From the NCBI GenBank assembly GCA_023458035.1, contig JAEXAX010000001.1, positions 8,705 through 72,704 on the forward strand: 64,000 nt of DNA, read 5' to 3'. Each line of letters opens with the position of its first letter. Position 1 is the stretch's first letter. Positions 26,024 through 35,232 of the stretch are shown in pieces. The stretch is from Bacillota bacterium. GTDB lineage: Bacteria; Bacillota; Clostridia; Lachnospirales; Lachnospiraceae. A model generated the notes under the pieces. It was given only the letters and a program-made list of their open reading frames with translations, ran no database searches and had not been told where the DNA came from. The translations under genes and the position numbers were made by a program.

Positions 26024-28432
26024 CTAACCGGCAACGATATTCACTATCTTGCCCGGAACATAAATTTCTTTTCGGATCGTTCCTTCTAATTTGCTTCCCA
26101 GAGCCGCCTTGGCCTGCTCCAGTACATCCTCCTTGGCAGCCTTCTTGTCGATCATGATAATCGTCTTGGTTTTACCGTTGATCTGCACGGCGATCTCCAC
26201 CTGATCATCCTCCAGATACGCTGCGTCAAAGGTCGGCCAGCCGGCCGCAAACACGGTACCTGAATGTCCAAGCTCAGACCACAGTTCCTCAGCGATGTGC
26301 GGCGCAAACGGCGCCAACAAAACAACGGCTGTTTCCAATGTCTTTACATCAATTCCCCCCTGCTGCTTGGATAATTCAATCAAGGCATTGTTATATTCCA
26401 TAAAACCGGAAACTACGGTGTTCAGGTTAAACTGATTCAAACGTTCGGTAATGTCCTTAGTCAAACGGTGACGCAGCTTCAAGGATGCTTCCGTTTCATC
26501 AACGCCGCTGTCCTTGGCGCCCATCACCAGCTTCCAGAACCGGTTGATGAAACGGTATACGCCGTCAATCCCTCTCGAATCCCATTCGGCATCAAGCTCC
26601 GGCGGTCCGACGAACAGCTCATACATACGCAGAGAGTCGCAGCCGTATTCTTCTACCAAATCATCCGGCGAGACAACATTACCTTTGGACTTGCTCATTT
26701 TAATACCGTTCTTACCATTGATCATTCCCTGATTGAACAATTTCCTGAACGGCTCATCAAAGGAAACTACACCGATATCATGTAAAAATTTGGTGTAGAA
26801 TCTTGAATAGAGAAGATGCAGCACGGCATGCTCGACCCCGCCGATATACATATCGACCGGCAGGTATTTCTCGGCTTTTTCCGGCGATACAAGAGCATCA
26901 TGGTTATGCGCATCCACATAACGCAGGAAATACCAGGAGGAACCGGCCCATTGCGGCATGGTATTTGTCTCACGTTTGGCCGCTGCACCGCAAACCGGAC
27001 AGGTGGTGTTCACCCATTCTTCGATATCGGCCAATGGCGACTCACCGGTACCGCTCGGTAAATAGCTGTTTACCTCCGGCAGTCTGAGCGGAAGCTGATC
27101 CTCCGGCACCGGCACATTACCGCAGTGCGGACAATGTATGATGGGAATCGGCTCGCCCCAGTAACGCTGTCTGGAGAAAACCCAGTCGCGCAGTTTATAA
27201 TTTACAGTCTTTTTACCGAATCCTCGCTCTTCCACGATTTCCGGCATCTTTTCTTTCAACTCCGTCGAACTCATACCATTAAACTCTCCGGAGTTAATCA
27301 TCACTCCACTGCCGGTGAAAGGCTCTGTCAGCGGATGAATCTCTGCACCGGTTTCCGAAATGACTTGAACGATCGGGATATTAAATTTGGTGGCAAACTC
27401 AAAATCTCTGCTGTCATGAGCCGGAACACACATGATGGCGCCGGTACCGTAGTCGGCCAGCACATAATCCGACAGCCAGATCGGAACCGGTTGACCGGTA
27501 AACGGATTAATTCCGTAGCTGCCGGTAAACACGCCAGTTTTTTCTTTGTCCTGCAAACGGTCAACATTAGACTTCATAGAAGCTTCAAAGATATACTTTT
27601 CAACCGCAGCCTTATTTTCTTCGGTAGCCAGTTCAAGAGCCAACTTATGTTCAGGAGCCATAACCATAAAGGTGGCTCCGAACAGAGTATCCGGTCTGGT
27701 GGTATAAACCGTGACGCTGTCATCCCGGCCCCGGATCTTAAAATCCACCTCAGCGCCGTAGCTTTTGCCGATCCAGTCAGCCTGCATCTTCTTCACCTTT
27801 TCCGGCCAGTCCAAATCATCCAAACCGCTGAGCAGCCGCTCGGCATAAGCGGTGATTTTCAGCATCCATTGACGCAGATTTTTCTTGGTAACAGTTGTAC
27901 CGCACCGTTCACAGCTGCCATCCTTGACCTCCTCATTGGCCAAGCCCGTCTTACAAGATGGACACCAGTTGATCGGAAACTCCTTCTCATATGCCAGGCC
28001 GGCCTTAAACATCTGAATAAAAATCCACTGAGTCCACTTATAAAAATTCGGATCTGTGGTATTCACCTCCATATCCCAGTCATAAACGGCTGAAATCTCA
28101 TCCATCTGACGCTTGAAATTTTTCACATTCTCAGCGGTCGAGATAGACGGATGGATCCCCATCTTAATGGCATAGTTCTCGGCCGGCAGTCCAAAAGCGT
28201 CCCAGCCCATCGGATGAATGACGTATTTGTTCTGCAGCAGCTGGTACCGGCTCCAAACATCCGAGATTACATAGCCGCGCCAGTGGCCGACATGCAGACC
28301 GTTACCCGACGGATAGGGAAACATATCCAAACAGTAATATTTTTCCTTACTGTCATCTTTTGGGTTAACCGGCTGCTCCTTCCAGCGCTCCCGCCATTTT
28401 TGTTCGATTTCCTTATGATGATAACTTCTCAT
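26024..28432 (-). CDS. leuS: Leucyl-tRNA synthetase
   Basis: About 802 residues from MRSYHHKEIEQKWRERW. It charges tRNA-Leu. The class I signatures are HVGH (PSGNGLHVGHWRGY) and KMSKS (GIKMSKSKGNV), and the CP1 editing domain shows TTRPDTLFGATFM and GAIMCVPAHDSRD. A Cys pair (CPSC, CERC) marks the zinc-like insert. ATG 28432 is chosen for its GGAGGAG Shine-Dalgarno sequence and standard N-terminus. An ATG at 28462 overlaps the upstream stop. No T-box is visible before it. Confidence 0.98.
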   Translation of the reverse strand: MRSYHHKEIEQKWRERWKEQPVNPKDDSKEKYYCLDMFPYPSGNGLHVGHWRGYVISDVWSRYQLLQNKYVIHPMGWDAFGLPAENYAIKMGIHPSISTAENVKNFKRQMDEISAVYDWDMEVNTTDPNFYKWTQWIFIQMFKAGLAYEKEFPINWCPSCKTGLANEEVKDGSCERCGTTVTKKNLRQWMLKITAYAERLLSGLDDLDWPEKVKKMQADWIGKSYGAEVDFKIRGRDDSVTVYTTRPDTLFGATFMVMAPEHKLALELATEENKAAVEKYIFEASMKSNVDRLQDKEKTGVFTGSYGINPFTGQPVPIWLSDYVLADYGTGAIMCVPAHDSRDFEFATKFNIPIVQVISETGAEIHPLTEPFTGSGVMINSGEFNGMSSTELKEKMPEIVEERGFGKKTVNYKLRDWVFSRQRYWGEPIPIIHCPHCGNVPVPEDQLPLRLPEVNSYLPSGTGESPLADIEEWVNTTCPVCGAAAKRETNTMPQWAGSSWYFLRYVDAHNHDALVSPEKAEKYLPVDMYIGGVEHAVLHLLYSRFYTKFLHDIGVVSFDEPFRKLFNQGMINGKNGIKMSKSKGNVVSPDDLVEEYGCDSLRMYELFVGPPELDAEWDSRGIDGVYRFINRFWKLVMGAKDSGVDETEASLKLRHRLTKDITERLNQFNLNTVVSGFMEYNNALIELSKQQGGIDVKTLETAVVLLAPFAPHIAEELWSELGHSGTVFAAGWPTFDAAYLEDDQVEIAVQINGKTKTIIMIDKKAAKEDVLEQAKAALGSKLEGTIRKEIYVPGKIVNIVAG

Positions 28433-28454
28433 GCTGTCTTTCTCCTCCTGCTCA

Positions 28455-30107
28455 TCATTCATCCAAATGAATTATTTTTTGTAAACCGACGCCGCCTTCA
28501 AAACGAAATCGAATCGTTTCTCCGACTTTTAATTTAAATACGGCCTGTGGCATATCCTTGATTGATACATCATATAATTTCTTGTCATTTTCCAGCATCA
28601 GATAATAATGGCTGTTCCCGTCGATAATGATACTCTCCAAGGCCGATATTCGACCGCTGCCCGTCTGCTTCTCCGCTTTTTCCCCGGTTCCCGGACCGGA
28701 AGAAGCCAGCAGGCTTCGATAAGCAGTCTCACAAGCGGTGACCGTTTCCCCGGTCGCCACGATCTGATACTTCTCAACATTGACCAAGGCATACATCTTC
28801 ACCAGACCGGCTTTATCCTTTAACGTGATAAAATAGGTCGGCTCATTATTGATATTCAATAATAACGGGAAGGTCGCCTGATACTCCAAGTGCTGCACCT
28901 GCCCCTGTGCCGAATCCATGGCAGACATTTCCTTGGCTCCCGACACTTCATAGTAGCGGGATTCCATGGTCCTCTGATTCATCAGAATAAAACCGACGAT
29001 CGACTCATCCTTATTGACGGAGGTGATGCCGGTATAAACCCATACATCATCATCCAGCGCCAGATAATTATAACCTTCAGTGGTTACCAGACAGTCCTTC
29101 TGCCCCAAAACACTATTCAGAAAGCCGTGACGCAGCTTGCCGTGATAATCGTACAGCTTGGTCAGCATCTCGGCCGAAAAAACCCGATCGACCCAGGTCG
29201 GACAATCCTTGACATCATACTTGGTTGTCTCGCCGGTCTGAGCATTACATAAGACCACTGAACCGATCACCTCTCCGCCGAACAGACCGATGCGATAATC
29301 CTTGATCGGGCAGATCCAGTACGGTGTGCCCTCATCATCTATCTCAAAATTAATCTGGTCAAAAATAGCGGTCGGATAACGAAACCGCAGGTGACGGTAG
29401 ATATTCCGGTTAAACAGCTCCGTCGGCGAATATTTGATTCTCTGCTCCAACTGCACAAAGCTGGCATCCTGAGAGGTCATATCGATCAAAATATATCCCG
29501 GAATACCCTCGGCCTGATTGGTCAGCCATTTGATTTTATTGGCATACTCCAGCGGAGATACCCGAAACGGTTTACCCTTGTAATTGATTTGTGTATATTC
29601 CTCTGATACCTCAAACTGAGACACCATCTGAACCAGACCGCCCATCTTTCTGGCTCCCAGCTTGATCGAACTGTCTTTATCCAATGTCGGTACGTTGCGC
29701 AATGAGATCTCCGAAATATCCTTGGAAAAATCCTTGGTTTCAACCGCCAGCAGCTGCTGGTAACGTCTGGCATTGACCAAAGGAGAGGACAAAATGCTTC
29801 CAACAATGTAAATTCCGAATAATACCAATCCGGATGCCACCACCAATTTCAGCGGAAGGGTCAGACCGCGCAGCATCCCCTTCACTTCCGACAGTTCAAC
29901 CTTATGACGTTCGGAAAAGACAGCCCGTGCCTGCTTTTTTGATCTGTGCAGCAACACAGCTGCGGCGATCAACGCAAATAATATAAATAACAATCTCCAG
30001 GTTCGCTGATCATGAATGTTAAAAACCGGCAGGGTGAAATAGTAAACCCCAAACAAAACCGGCAAGATCAGCAGTGCAATGATTATCGTCCATTTTCTCT
30101 TTCGCAT
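28455..30107 (-). CDS. Large membrane protein of unknown function, first gene of leuS operon
   Basis: 550 residues, not recognised. Three membrane helices occupy the first 125 residues (about 6-24, 38-54, 84-108), the second and third joined by a basic cytoplasmic stretch. The remaining 420 residues are soluble and mostly beta-rich, with repeated motifs such as GFILMNQRTMESRYYEV. Low similarity to nothing specific can be claimed. It opens the leuS operon behind a good promoter, so it is co-expressed with leuS, mgsA-like, rsmD, coaD, the coiled-coil gene and pepD. ATG 30107 follows a GTGGGATG stretch. Confidence 0.75.
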   Translation of the reverse strand: MRKRKWTIIIALLILPVLFGVYYFTLPVFNIHDQRTWRLLFILFALIAAAVLLHRSKKQARAVFSERHKVELSEVKGMLRGLTLPLKLVVASGLVLFGIYIVGSILSSPLVNARRYQQLLAVETKDFSKDISEISLRNVPTLDKDSSIKLGARKMGGLVQMVSQFEVSEEYTQINYKGKPFRVSPLEYANKIKWLTNQAEGIPGYILIDMTSQDASFVQLEQRIKYSPTELFNRNIYRHLRFRYPTAIFDQINFEIDDEGTPYWICPIKDYRIGLFGGEVIGSVVLCNAQTGETTKYDVKDCPTWVDRVFSAEMLTKLYDYHGKLRHGFLNSVLGQKDCLVTTEGYNYLALDDDVWVYTGITSVNKDESIVGFILMNQRTMESRYYEVSGAKEMSAMDSAQGQVQHLEYQATFPLLLNINNEPTYFITLKDKAGLVKMYALVNVEKYQIVATGETVTACETAYRSLLASSGPGTGEKAEKQTGSGRISALESIIIDGNSHYYLMLENDKKLYDVSIKDMPQAVFKLKVGETIRFRFEGGVGLQKIIHLDE

Positions 30108-30140
30108 GACATCCCACTTTCTATCCTAATTAGTCACTCT

Positions 30141-30169
30141 ATTTTACCACTGAACCCCCTGTATTTCAA
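30141..30169 (-). promoter_or_regulatory. Promoter of the membrane protein-leuS-pepD operon
   Basis: The minus strand reads TTGAAA, a 17-base spacer and TAAAAT, ending about 33 bases before ATG 30107. It diverges from the nox promoter. Confidence 0.7.
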
Positions 30170-30223
30170 CATGTTATCGTGAAATTGCACAATATCATGC
30201 AGATTTCTTTTACAATTCATCGG

Positions 30224-30253
30224 TTGCCAACAATTGATTGTCTGTGTTATAAT
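30224..30253 (+). promoter_or_regulatory. Promoter of nox
   Basis: TTGCCA, an 18-base spacer and a perfect TATAAT lie about 55 bases upstream of the nox ATG. The leader between them has no clear operator. Confidence 0.7.
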
Positions 30254-30308
30254 TATCACATTCAAACACCACCATTTTGGTCATGTTTAGATTGGGAGGA
30301 AAAGCATT

Positions 30309-31649
30309 ATGAGTAAAATCGTTGTCATCGGCGCCAACCACGCCGGAACAGCCGCACTAAACACCATCCTGGATAATTATCAGGGTCACGAGGTCACTGC
30401 CTTTGATGCAAACTCAAATATCAGTTTCTTAGGCTGTGGTATGGCTTTATGGATCGGAAATCAGATCTCCGGTTCCGACGGCCTCTTCTACTCCAATAAA
30501 GAAACATTGGAGGGCAAAGGAGCCAAGGTCTACATGGAAACCCCGGTTCGTCGTGTTGACTACAGCGCCAAAAAGGTATATGCCGTTACTAAGGACGGTC
30601 AGGAGATCGTACAGGATTATGATAAGCTGATTCTGGCCACCGGATCTCTGCCGATCCTGCCGAAGTTCGAGGGGCATGATCTGGAGAATATCCAGCAAGT
30701 TAAATTGTTCCAGGACGCTGCTGCCGTCATCAAGAAACTGGAAGATCCGTCCATACGTCGTGTGGCCGTGATCGGTGCAGGATATATCGGTGTTGAACTG
30801 GCAGAGGCTTTCCAGAGAAACGGTCGGGAAATCGTCCTGATCGATGTTGCCGAAACCTGTCTGTCCAACTACTATGACAATGATTTTACCACTCTGATGG
30901 AGAAAAACCTGGCAGACCACGGTGTGCAGATCGCCTTCGGTGAAAAAGTCGAAAAATTCCTTGGCGAGAATGGAAAGGTATCCGCTGTAGTAACTGATAA
31001 GAACAGTTATCCGATCGATATGGCCGTGGTTTGCATCGGTTTTTGTCCGAACACCGCTGTGGCCGATGGGCAAATTGAATTATTTAAGAATAGCGCCTTC
31101 CTGGTTGATAAGACCCAGCAGACATCTCTGCCGGATGTCTATGCCATCGGTGACTGCGCAACAGTTTATGATAATTCCAAGGGCGGCGAGCGTTCCTATA
31201 TCGCTTTGGCAACCAATGCCGTTCGTTCCGGCATTATTGCCGCTCACAATGCTTGCGGCACTCACCTTGAAACCATTGGCGTTCAGGGTTCCAACGGTAT
31301 CTCGATCTACGGTCTGAACATGGTTTCAACCGGTATGTCCGAGGCAACTGCCAAGGCCAACGGATATGATGTTCTGTCCACCACCTTCGATGATTGGCAA
31401 AAGGCTGAATTTATCGAAAGCGGTAATGACCGCGTAAAGATCAAAATTGTTTACGATCGTAACAGCCGCGTCGTCCTGGGTGCGCAGATTGCATCTACCC
31501 ATGATATCTCTCTGGGTATCCATATGTTCTCTCTGGCAATTCAGGAGCAGGTAACCATCGACCGGCTGAAGCTGCTGGATATCTTTTTCCTGCCGCACTT
31601 TAATAAGCCGTACAACTACTTTACCATGGCTGCTCTGTCTGCAAAATAA
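30309..31649 (+). CDS. nox: FAD-dependent NADH oxidase (Nox / CoA-disulfide reductase family)
   Basis: 446 residues. It has an FAD-binding start (VVIGANHAGTAALNTI), a redox Cys at residue 43 in the SFLGCGMALW motif, an NAD site VIGAGYIGVELAEAF and the second FAD motif YAIGDCATVY. The single active Cys and length fit water-forming NADH oxidase, which regenerates NAD and detoxifies oxygen in anaerobes; CoA-disulfide reductase or NADH peroxidase are the alternatives. ATG 30309 has GGGAGG upstream. It is a single plus-strand gene with its own promoter and terminator among minus-strand genes. Confidence 0.93.
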   Translation: MSKIVVIGANHAGTAALNTILDNYQGHEVTAFDANSNISFLGCGMALWIGNQISGSDGLFYSNKETLEGKGAKVYMETPVRRVDYSAKKVYAVTKDGQEIVQDYDKLILATGSLPILPKFEGHDLENIQQVKLFQDAAAVIKKLEDPSIRRVAVIGAGYIGVELAEAFQRNGREIVLIDVAETCLSNYYDNDFTTLMEKNLADHGVQIAFGEKVEKFLGENGKVSAVVTDKNSYPIDMAVVCIGFCPNTAVADGQIELFKNSAFLVDKTQQTSLPDVYAIGDCATVYDNSKGGERSYIALATNAVRSGIIAAHNACGTHLETIGVQGSNGISIYGLNMVSTGMSEATAKANGYDVLSTTFDDWQKAEFIESGNDRVKIKIVYDRNSRVVLGAQIASTHDISLGIHMFSLAIQEQVTIDRLKLLDIFFLPHFNKPYNYFTMAALSAK

Positions 31650-31698
31650 GAGCTGTTCGGTACTGCAATGGTTCCGATTGAGAATCCAACGTTTTGTT

Positions 31699-31735
31699 GG
31701 GGGTGTCGCACTAAAAATGGTGTGACACCCCTTTT
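31699..31735 (+). terminator. Terminator of nox
   Basis: GGGGTGTC-G-CAC pairs with GTG-T-GACACCCC around a short A-rich loop, followed by TTTTACG. It lies about 50 bases after the nox stop. Confidence 0.85.
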
Positions 31736-31751
31736 ACGTACATTGTGTATC

Positions 31752-31794
31752 AAAAATAAGAACCGGACTTCAAAAAGACCGGTTCTTATTGTAA
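31752..31794. terminator. Second hairpin after nox (bidirectional)
   Basis: AATAAGAACCGG pairs with CCGGTTCTTATT around a 12-base loop, flanked by A-rich and T-rich sequence on both sides. It backs up the nox terminator. The rest of the gap to 32060 is AT-rich without a recognisable gene, RNA or clear promoter. Confidence 0.65.
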
Positions 31795-31861
31795 AAATAT
31801 CAGTATGCAAAAACTATTATCTTACAGTCCGATTATACAACTAATACCCATTTCATTATTT

Positions 31862-31910
31862 CTTTAGTGCTAATATTTTTAGAAAACTCATACGATAAAA
31901 CTTTAGTGCT
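31862..31910. repeat. Two copies of CTTTAGTGCT, 39 bp apart
   Basis: The same ten bases occur at 31862-31871 and 31901-31910, about four helical turns apart, in the AT-rich leader of the yprB-like gene. They could be a protein-binding pair or chance. No ORF or RNA fold is supported here. Confidence 0.4.
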
Positions 31911-32060
31911 TTTATAAGCTACATACCAATACCTCGGCCATGTGATCTTTTAGATTCAATTATATCTAACACTCTAGACGATACCGTTTATATTGCTTAT
32001 ACTTAAAAGCAACCGGTTTTTTCTTGATTCCGGATTTATCAAACTTGAAAGGAAATCACC

Positions 32061-33194
32061 ATGATTCATCATACAGAATCAAAAGTCATAGCGACAAATT
32101 CGTTGATACTGCACGCTGCCTGGGGAATAGACAGCCGCTTTGCTGTTTTTGATATAGAAACAACCGGACTGCAATCCGGACACCATGTGGTATATGCCAT
32201 CAGCTTGCTGCTGTTTTCGACAATTGATACCTCACAACCCACACTGCACTATTTGCAGACCGAGGCACTGGATGAAGAGGCCGAACTGCTGCAGACGGCT
32301 GCCTCACAGCTTTCGGATTACCCGATCTGGCTCAGTTATAACGGCACAGCCTTTGACCTGCCCTTTTTGCAGAATCGTTGCCGCATCCTGGCTCTCTCAA
32401 AGCTGTTTCAACCGCAGCGGCATATCGATCTGTTCCGTCTGCTGCTGCCCTATCGCCGGACTCTTTTTCCAAACGGCATGCGCCAAGTGCAGCTGGAAGA
32501 ATTGCTTGGACTGCAAAGAACTGAGTTTATCAGCGGCGAGGATGTGATCGCGCATTACTTTATTTACCTGCAAACGAAATCACGGGACTCTTTTACTCAC
32601 CTCTACCGGCATAATACAGATGATGTCTGCGGTCTGGCCGGGCTGTTGGTACTGGGGCAGATTCTGCTTTGGCAGCAGCCTGCCTACTGGCAGTCGATTA
32701 CTGTCGAAACCACCACGGACCAACTGCGCTTGACGGCCGAGTCAGCGTACCCCATACCGAAAGGCCTGATTCCCCTCGTTTTGAAAAGCCAACCGGGCTC
32801 CGACGAAACTATATCGCAAACACTGAAACTATCCTGTGAAGGTAACCGATTTTGCCTCGATATCCCGATTACCCGGGCTGAGCTGCGCTATTTCTTTGAG
32901 GACTATCAAAATTATGATTATCTGCCGGACGAGGATATAGCCATCCATCGCAGCCTGTCCGCCTTCGTGGAAAGAGGACATAAAAAAAGAGCTACCAGAG
33001 GTACCGCTTATGCAAAAAAAACCGGCTGCTTTATTCCGCTTCCTTCGACCATTTCGATCACGGAAGTCAAACAACCGGTCTTTTATCATTCCTATCGATC
33101 ACAGCCTGCGCTGATCGAATTTGACACTCTTCCCTCGAAAGAATGGGGCAAGCTAATGGCAGGCTATCTCGCCTATTTACTGCCGGGAAAATAG
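32061..33194 (+). CDS. YprB-like RNase H-fold (DnaQ-type) exonuclease
   Basis: 377 residues. The first 200 form a DEDD-type exonuclease fold: FDIETTGLQ carries Asp-x-Glu, YNGTAFDLPFL the second acidic site and HNTDDVCGLAGL the last Asp, as in YprB/RNase_H_2 proteins. The C-terminal 170 residues are divergent. The physiological substrate is unknown; relatives sit beside a DEAD-type helicase (YprA), which is not present here. ATG 32061 has GAAAGGAA upstream. It runs convergent with proA. Confidence 0.85.
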   Translation: MIHHTESKVIATNSLILHAAWGIDSRFAVFDIETTGLQSGHHVVYAISLLLFSTIDTSQPTLHYLQTEALDEEAELLQTAASQLSDYPIWLSYNGTAFDLPFLQNRCRILALSKLFQPQRHIDLFRLLLPYRRTLFPNGMRQVQLEELLGLQRTEFISGEDVIAHYFIYLQTKSRDSFTHLYRHNTDDVCGLAGLLVLGQILLWQQPAYWQSITVETTTDQLRLTAESAYPIPKGLIPLVLKSQPGSDETISQTLKLSCEGNRFCLDIPITRAELRYFFEDYQNYDYLPDEDIAIHRSLSAFVERGHKKRATRGTAYAKKTGCFIPLPSTISITEVKQPVFYHSYRSQPALIEFDTLPSKEWGKLMAGYLAYLLPGK

Positions 33195-33220
33195 CTGTGC
33201 AAAACGCAACAAAATATATG

Positions 33221-34483
33221 TCAGACTCTGATCTGTCCTTCTCCCAGAATGATAAACTTGGTGGTGGTCAAGGCCTCCAGCCCCATCGGTCCGCGAGCAT
33301 GCAGCTTTTGCGTACTGATACCGATTTCCGCTCCAAAACCAAATTCAAATCCGTCTGTGAACCGAGTCGAGGCATTGACATAAACCGCAGCCGAATCCAC
33401 CTGCTCCAGAAAGGTCTTGGCAGCCGGGTAATCATTCGTGATAATCGCTTCACTGTGCCCGGTGCTGTTTGTATTAATATGACGGATGGCACTTGCCAGA
33501 TCGCTACTGACTGCGATCGATATTTTATAATCCAAAAACTCAGCAGCAAAATCAGAAGTATTTGCCAATGCGGCACTCGGCAGATATTCAAGCGCTTTTT
33601 CATCTGCCACCATTTCCACTCGATGAGGGCAGCCTTCCTCCAGTCTTCCAAAAGCCGCCTCTACCCGAGGCAGAAACTCAGACATGATCGCCTCGTCCAC
33701 TACCAGAGATTCGCAGGCATTGCAGACACCGATGCGCTGAGTCTTAGCGTTGATCAGGATACGTAGAGCCATATCCTGATCCGCCTTCTCATGAACATAG
33801 AGATGACAGTTGCCGGTACCGGTTTCAATCACCGGAATGGTGCTATTCTCCACCACAGCACGGATCAACCCGGCTCCACCGCGGGGGATCAGCACGTCGA
33901 TATAATCTCTCATTTTCATCAGTTCATTGGTCGCATCCCGACCGCCTTCCTCTAATAGTTGAATCTGATCCTCGGTAATTCCCTGCTCACGCAAAACACT
34001 GCGAATGATACCGACCAGGACCTGATTGGAATAGGTCGCATCACTGCCACCCTTTAAAATGACGGTATTGCCGGTCTTTAGACACAGGCCGAAGACATCG
34101 ACCGTCACATTCGGACGAGCCTCATAGATGACACCGACTACTCCGAGCGGTACCCGCTTTCGACCGACCAGCAAGCCATTCGGTCGTTTTTTCATCTGCT
34201 CGACGCTTCCGATGCAATCCTCCAGCTCCGCTAGCTGACGTAAGCCAAGAGCCATGCGGTCAATCCGATCCGAACACAAGGCCAGGCGATCAAGCAAGGT
34301 CGCTGATAATCCCTTTTCCTCTCCGGCTTCCAGATCCAGCGCATTGGCCACCAAAATCTCATTTTGACGTTCCTGCAAGCCGGCAGCCACTGCCAGCAAA
34401 ATACGATTCTTGGTATCGGTATCCAGCGTCTTTACACTATAGGATGCTTCCTTTGCCCGTTCTGCCATTTCTCTTACTGTCAT
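33221..34483 (-). CDS. proA: Gamma-glutamyl phosphate reductase ProA
   Basis: 420 residues. It reduces gamma-glutamyl phosphate in proline synthesis. The aldehyde dehydrogenase-type core has the nucleophile Cys in RIGVCNACESLVV, NVTVDVFGLCLKTGN and PRGGAGLI. ATG 34483 has AGGAG six bases upstream and lies 47 bases inside the end of the cyclo-ligase gene; this start gives the standard N-terminus. Its partner ProB is two genes upstream. Confidence 0.97.
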   Translation of the reverse strand: MTVREMAERAKEASYSVKTLDTDTKNRILLAVAAGLQERQNEILVANALDLEAGEEKGLSATLLDRLALCSDRIDRMALGLRQLAELEDCIGSVEQMKKRPNGLLVGRKRVPLGVVGVIYEARPNVTVDVFGLCLKTGNTVILKGGSDATYSNQVLVGIIRSVLREQGITEDQIQLLEEGGRDATNELMKMRDYIDVLIPRGGAGLIRAVVENSTIPVIETGTGNCHLYVHEKADQDMALRILINAKTQRIGVCNACESLVVDEAIMSEFLPRVEAAFGRLEEGCPHRVEMVADEKALEYLPSAALANTSDFAAEFLDYKISIAVSSDLASAIRHINTNSTGHSEAIITNDYPAAKTFLEQVDSAAVYVNASTRFTDGFEFGFGAEIGISTQKLHARGPMGLEALTTTKFIILGEGQIRV

Positions 34484-35018
34484 CGTCTTCTCCTATTATT
34501 ACCTGCGGTATACTTATATCATGTTCTTCCACCGGAAGCCCGGTCACCAGCTGTTCTCGAAAACAAACCGCCACCGGACGCAGATCCGGGTATAACCGAA
34601 GATAGCGATCATAATACCCCTTACCGTGACCGATCCGCTTGCCATCTGCCTGAAACCCAAGTCCCGGCACCAATATCAGCCCCGGTGCAGTGATGATCTT
34701 TGTCCCAATCGGTTCCATAATATTATATGTGCCGCGCCGAACATCCTCAAGCGAGGCAATCCGGATAAAGACCATCCGATCATCTGCTTCAATTCTCGGC
34801 AGAGCCACTGTTTTCCCCCGCTGCAAGGCTTCCTGCAGCAAAGGTCTGATGTCAACCTCGGTTTCTGTCGGATAGAAGCCGTAAATCACTGTCGCTTCCA
34901 TATAAGCCGGCAGCTCACCCAGACGTTGGACGATCAAGCGGCTCTGTGCCCGCCTTTCTTTCATTGACATCTGTCGCAAACGAAGGCGCAGTTGTCTGCG
35001 GCAGGCTGCTTTAGTCAT
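34437..35018 (-). CDS. 5-formyltetrahydrofolate cyclo-ligase
   Basis: 193 residues from MTKAACRRQL. It converts 5-formyl-THF to methenyl-THF with ATP, linking it to FolD and Fhs elsewhere in the window. Visible motifs are FYPTETEVDIRPLL, ILVPGLGFQADGKRIGHGKGYYDRYL. ATG 35018 overlaps the stop region of the upstream ynzC gene by 8 bases; a GTG at 35036 is an alternative. Its end overlaps proA by 47 bases. Confidence 0.93.
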   Translation of the reverse strand: MTKAACRRQLRLRLRQMSMKERRAQSRLIVQRLGELPAYMEATVIYGFYPTETEVDIRPLLQEALQRGKTVALPRIEADDRMVFIRIASLEDVRRGTYNIMEPIGTKIITAPGLILVPGLGFQADGKRIGHGKGYYDRYLRLYPDLRPVAVCFREQLVTGLPVEEHDISIPQVIIGEDDDSKRNGRTGKGSIL

Positions 35019-35232
35019 GTTTTCCAAATTTTTCACCCAGATTGGTTATGCTGCCGTCAGCTTCTCGGATCGAAATCTGATCCAACTGCATACGCAGATT
35101 TTTTCTGAAGGACGCGATATACTCTGCTCTCAATGCCGTCTGCTCAGCTGTTTCTTCGGCAGTCAGTCCGACTGTCTTTTTCTTTTTCGCCAGTTCGTTA
35201 ATCCGGGCGATCATCTCATCCGTAATAGCCAT
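35011..35232 (-). CDS. YnzC-type DUF896 small protein
   Basis: 73 residues: MAITDEMIARINELAKKKKT, then AETAEQTALRAEYIASFRKNLRMQLDQI, the DUF896 (UPF0291) pattern of two helices. The function is not known. ATG 35232 has ATGGAG upstream. It sits between proB and the cyclo-ligase gene in one tight run. Confidence 0.93.
   Translation of the reverse strand: MAITDEMIARINELAKKKKTVGLTAEETAEQTALRAEYIASFRKNLRMQLDQISIREADGSITNLGEKFGKHD

Noticed and set aside
30170..30308. Rex-type redox operator in the nox leader
   Set aside because: No TTGTG-N8-CACAA type palindrome is present; only loose AT-rich matches.
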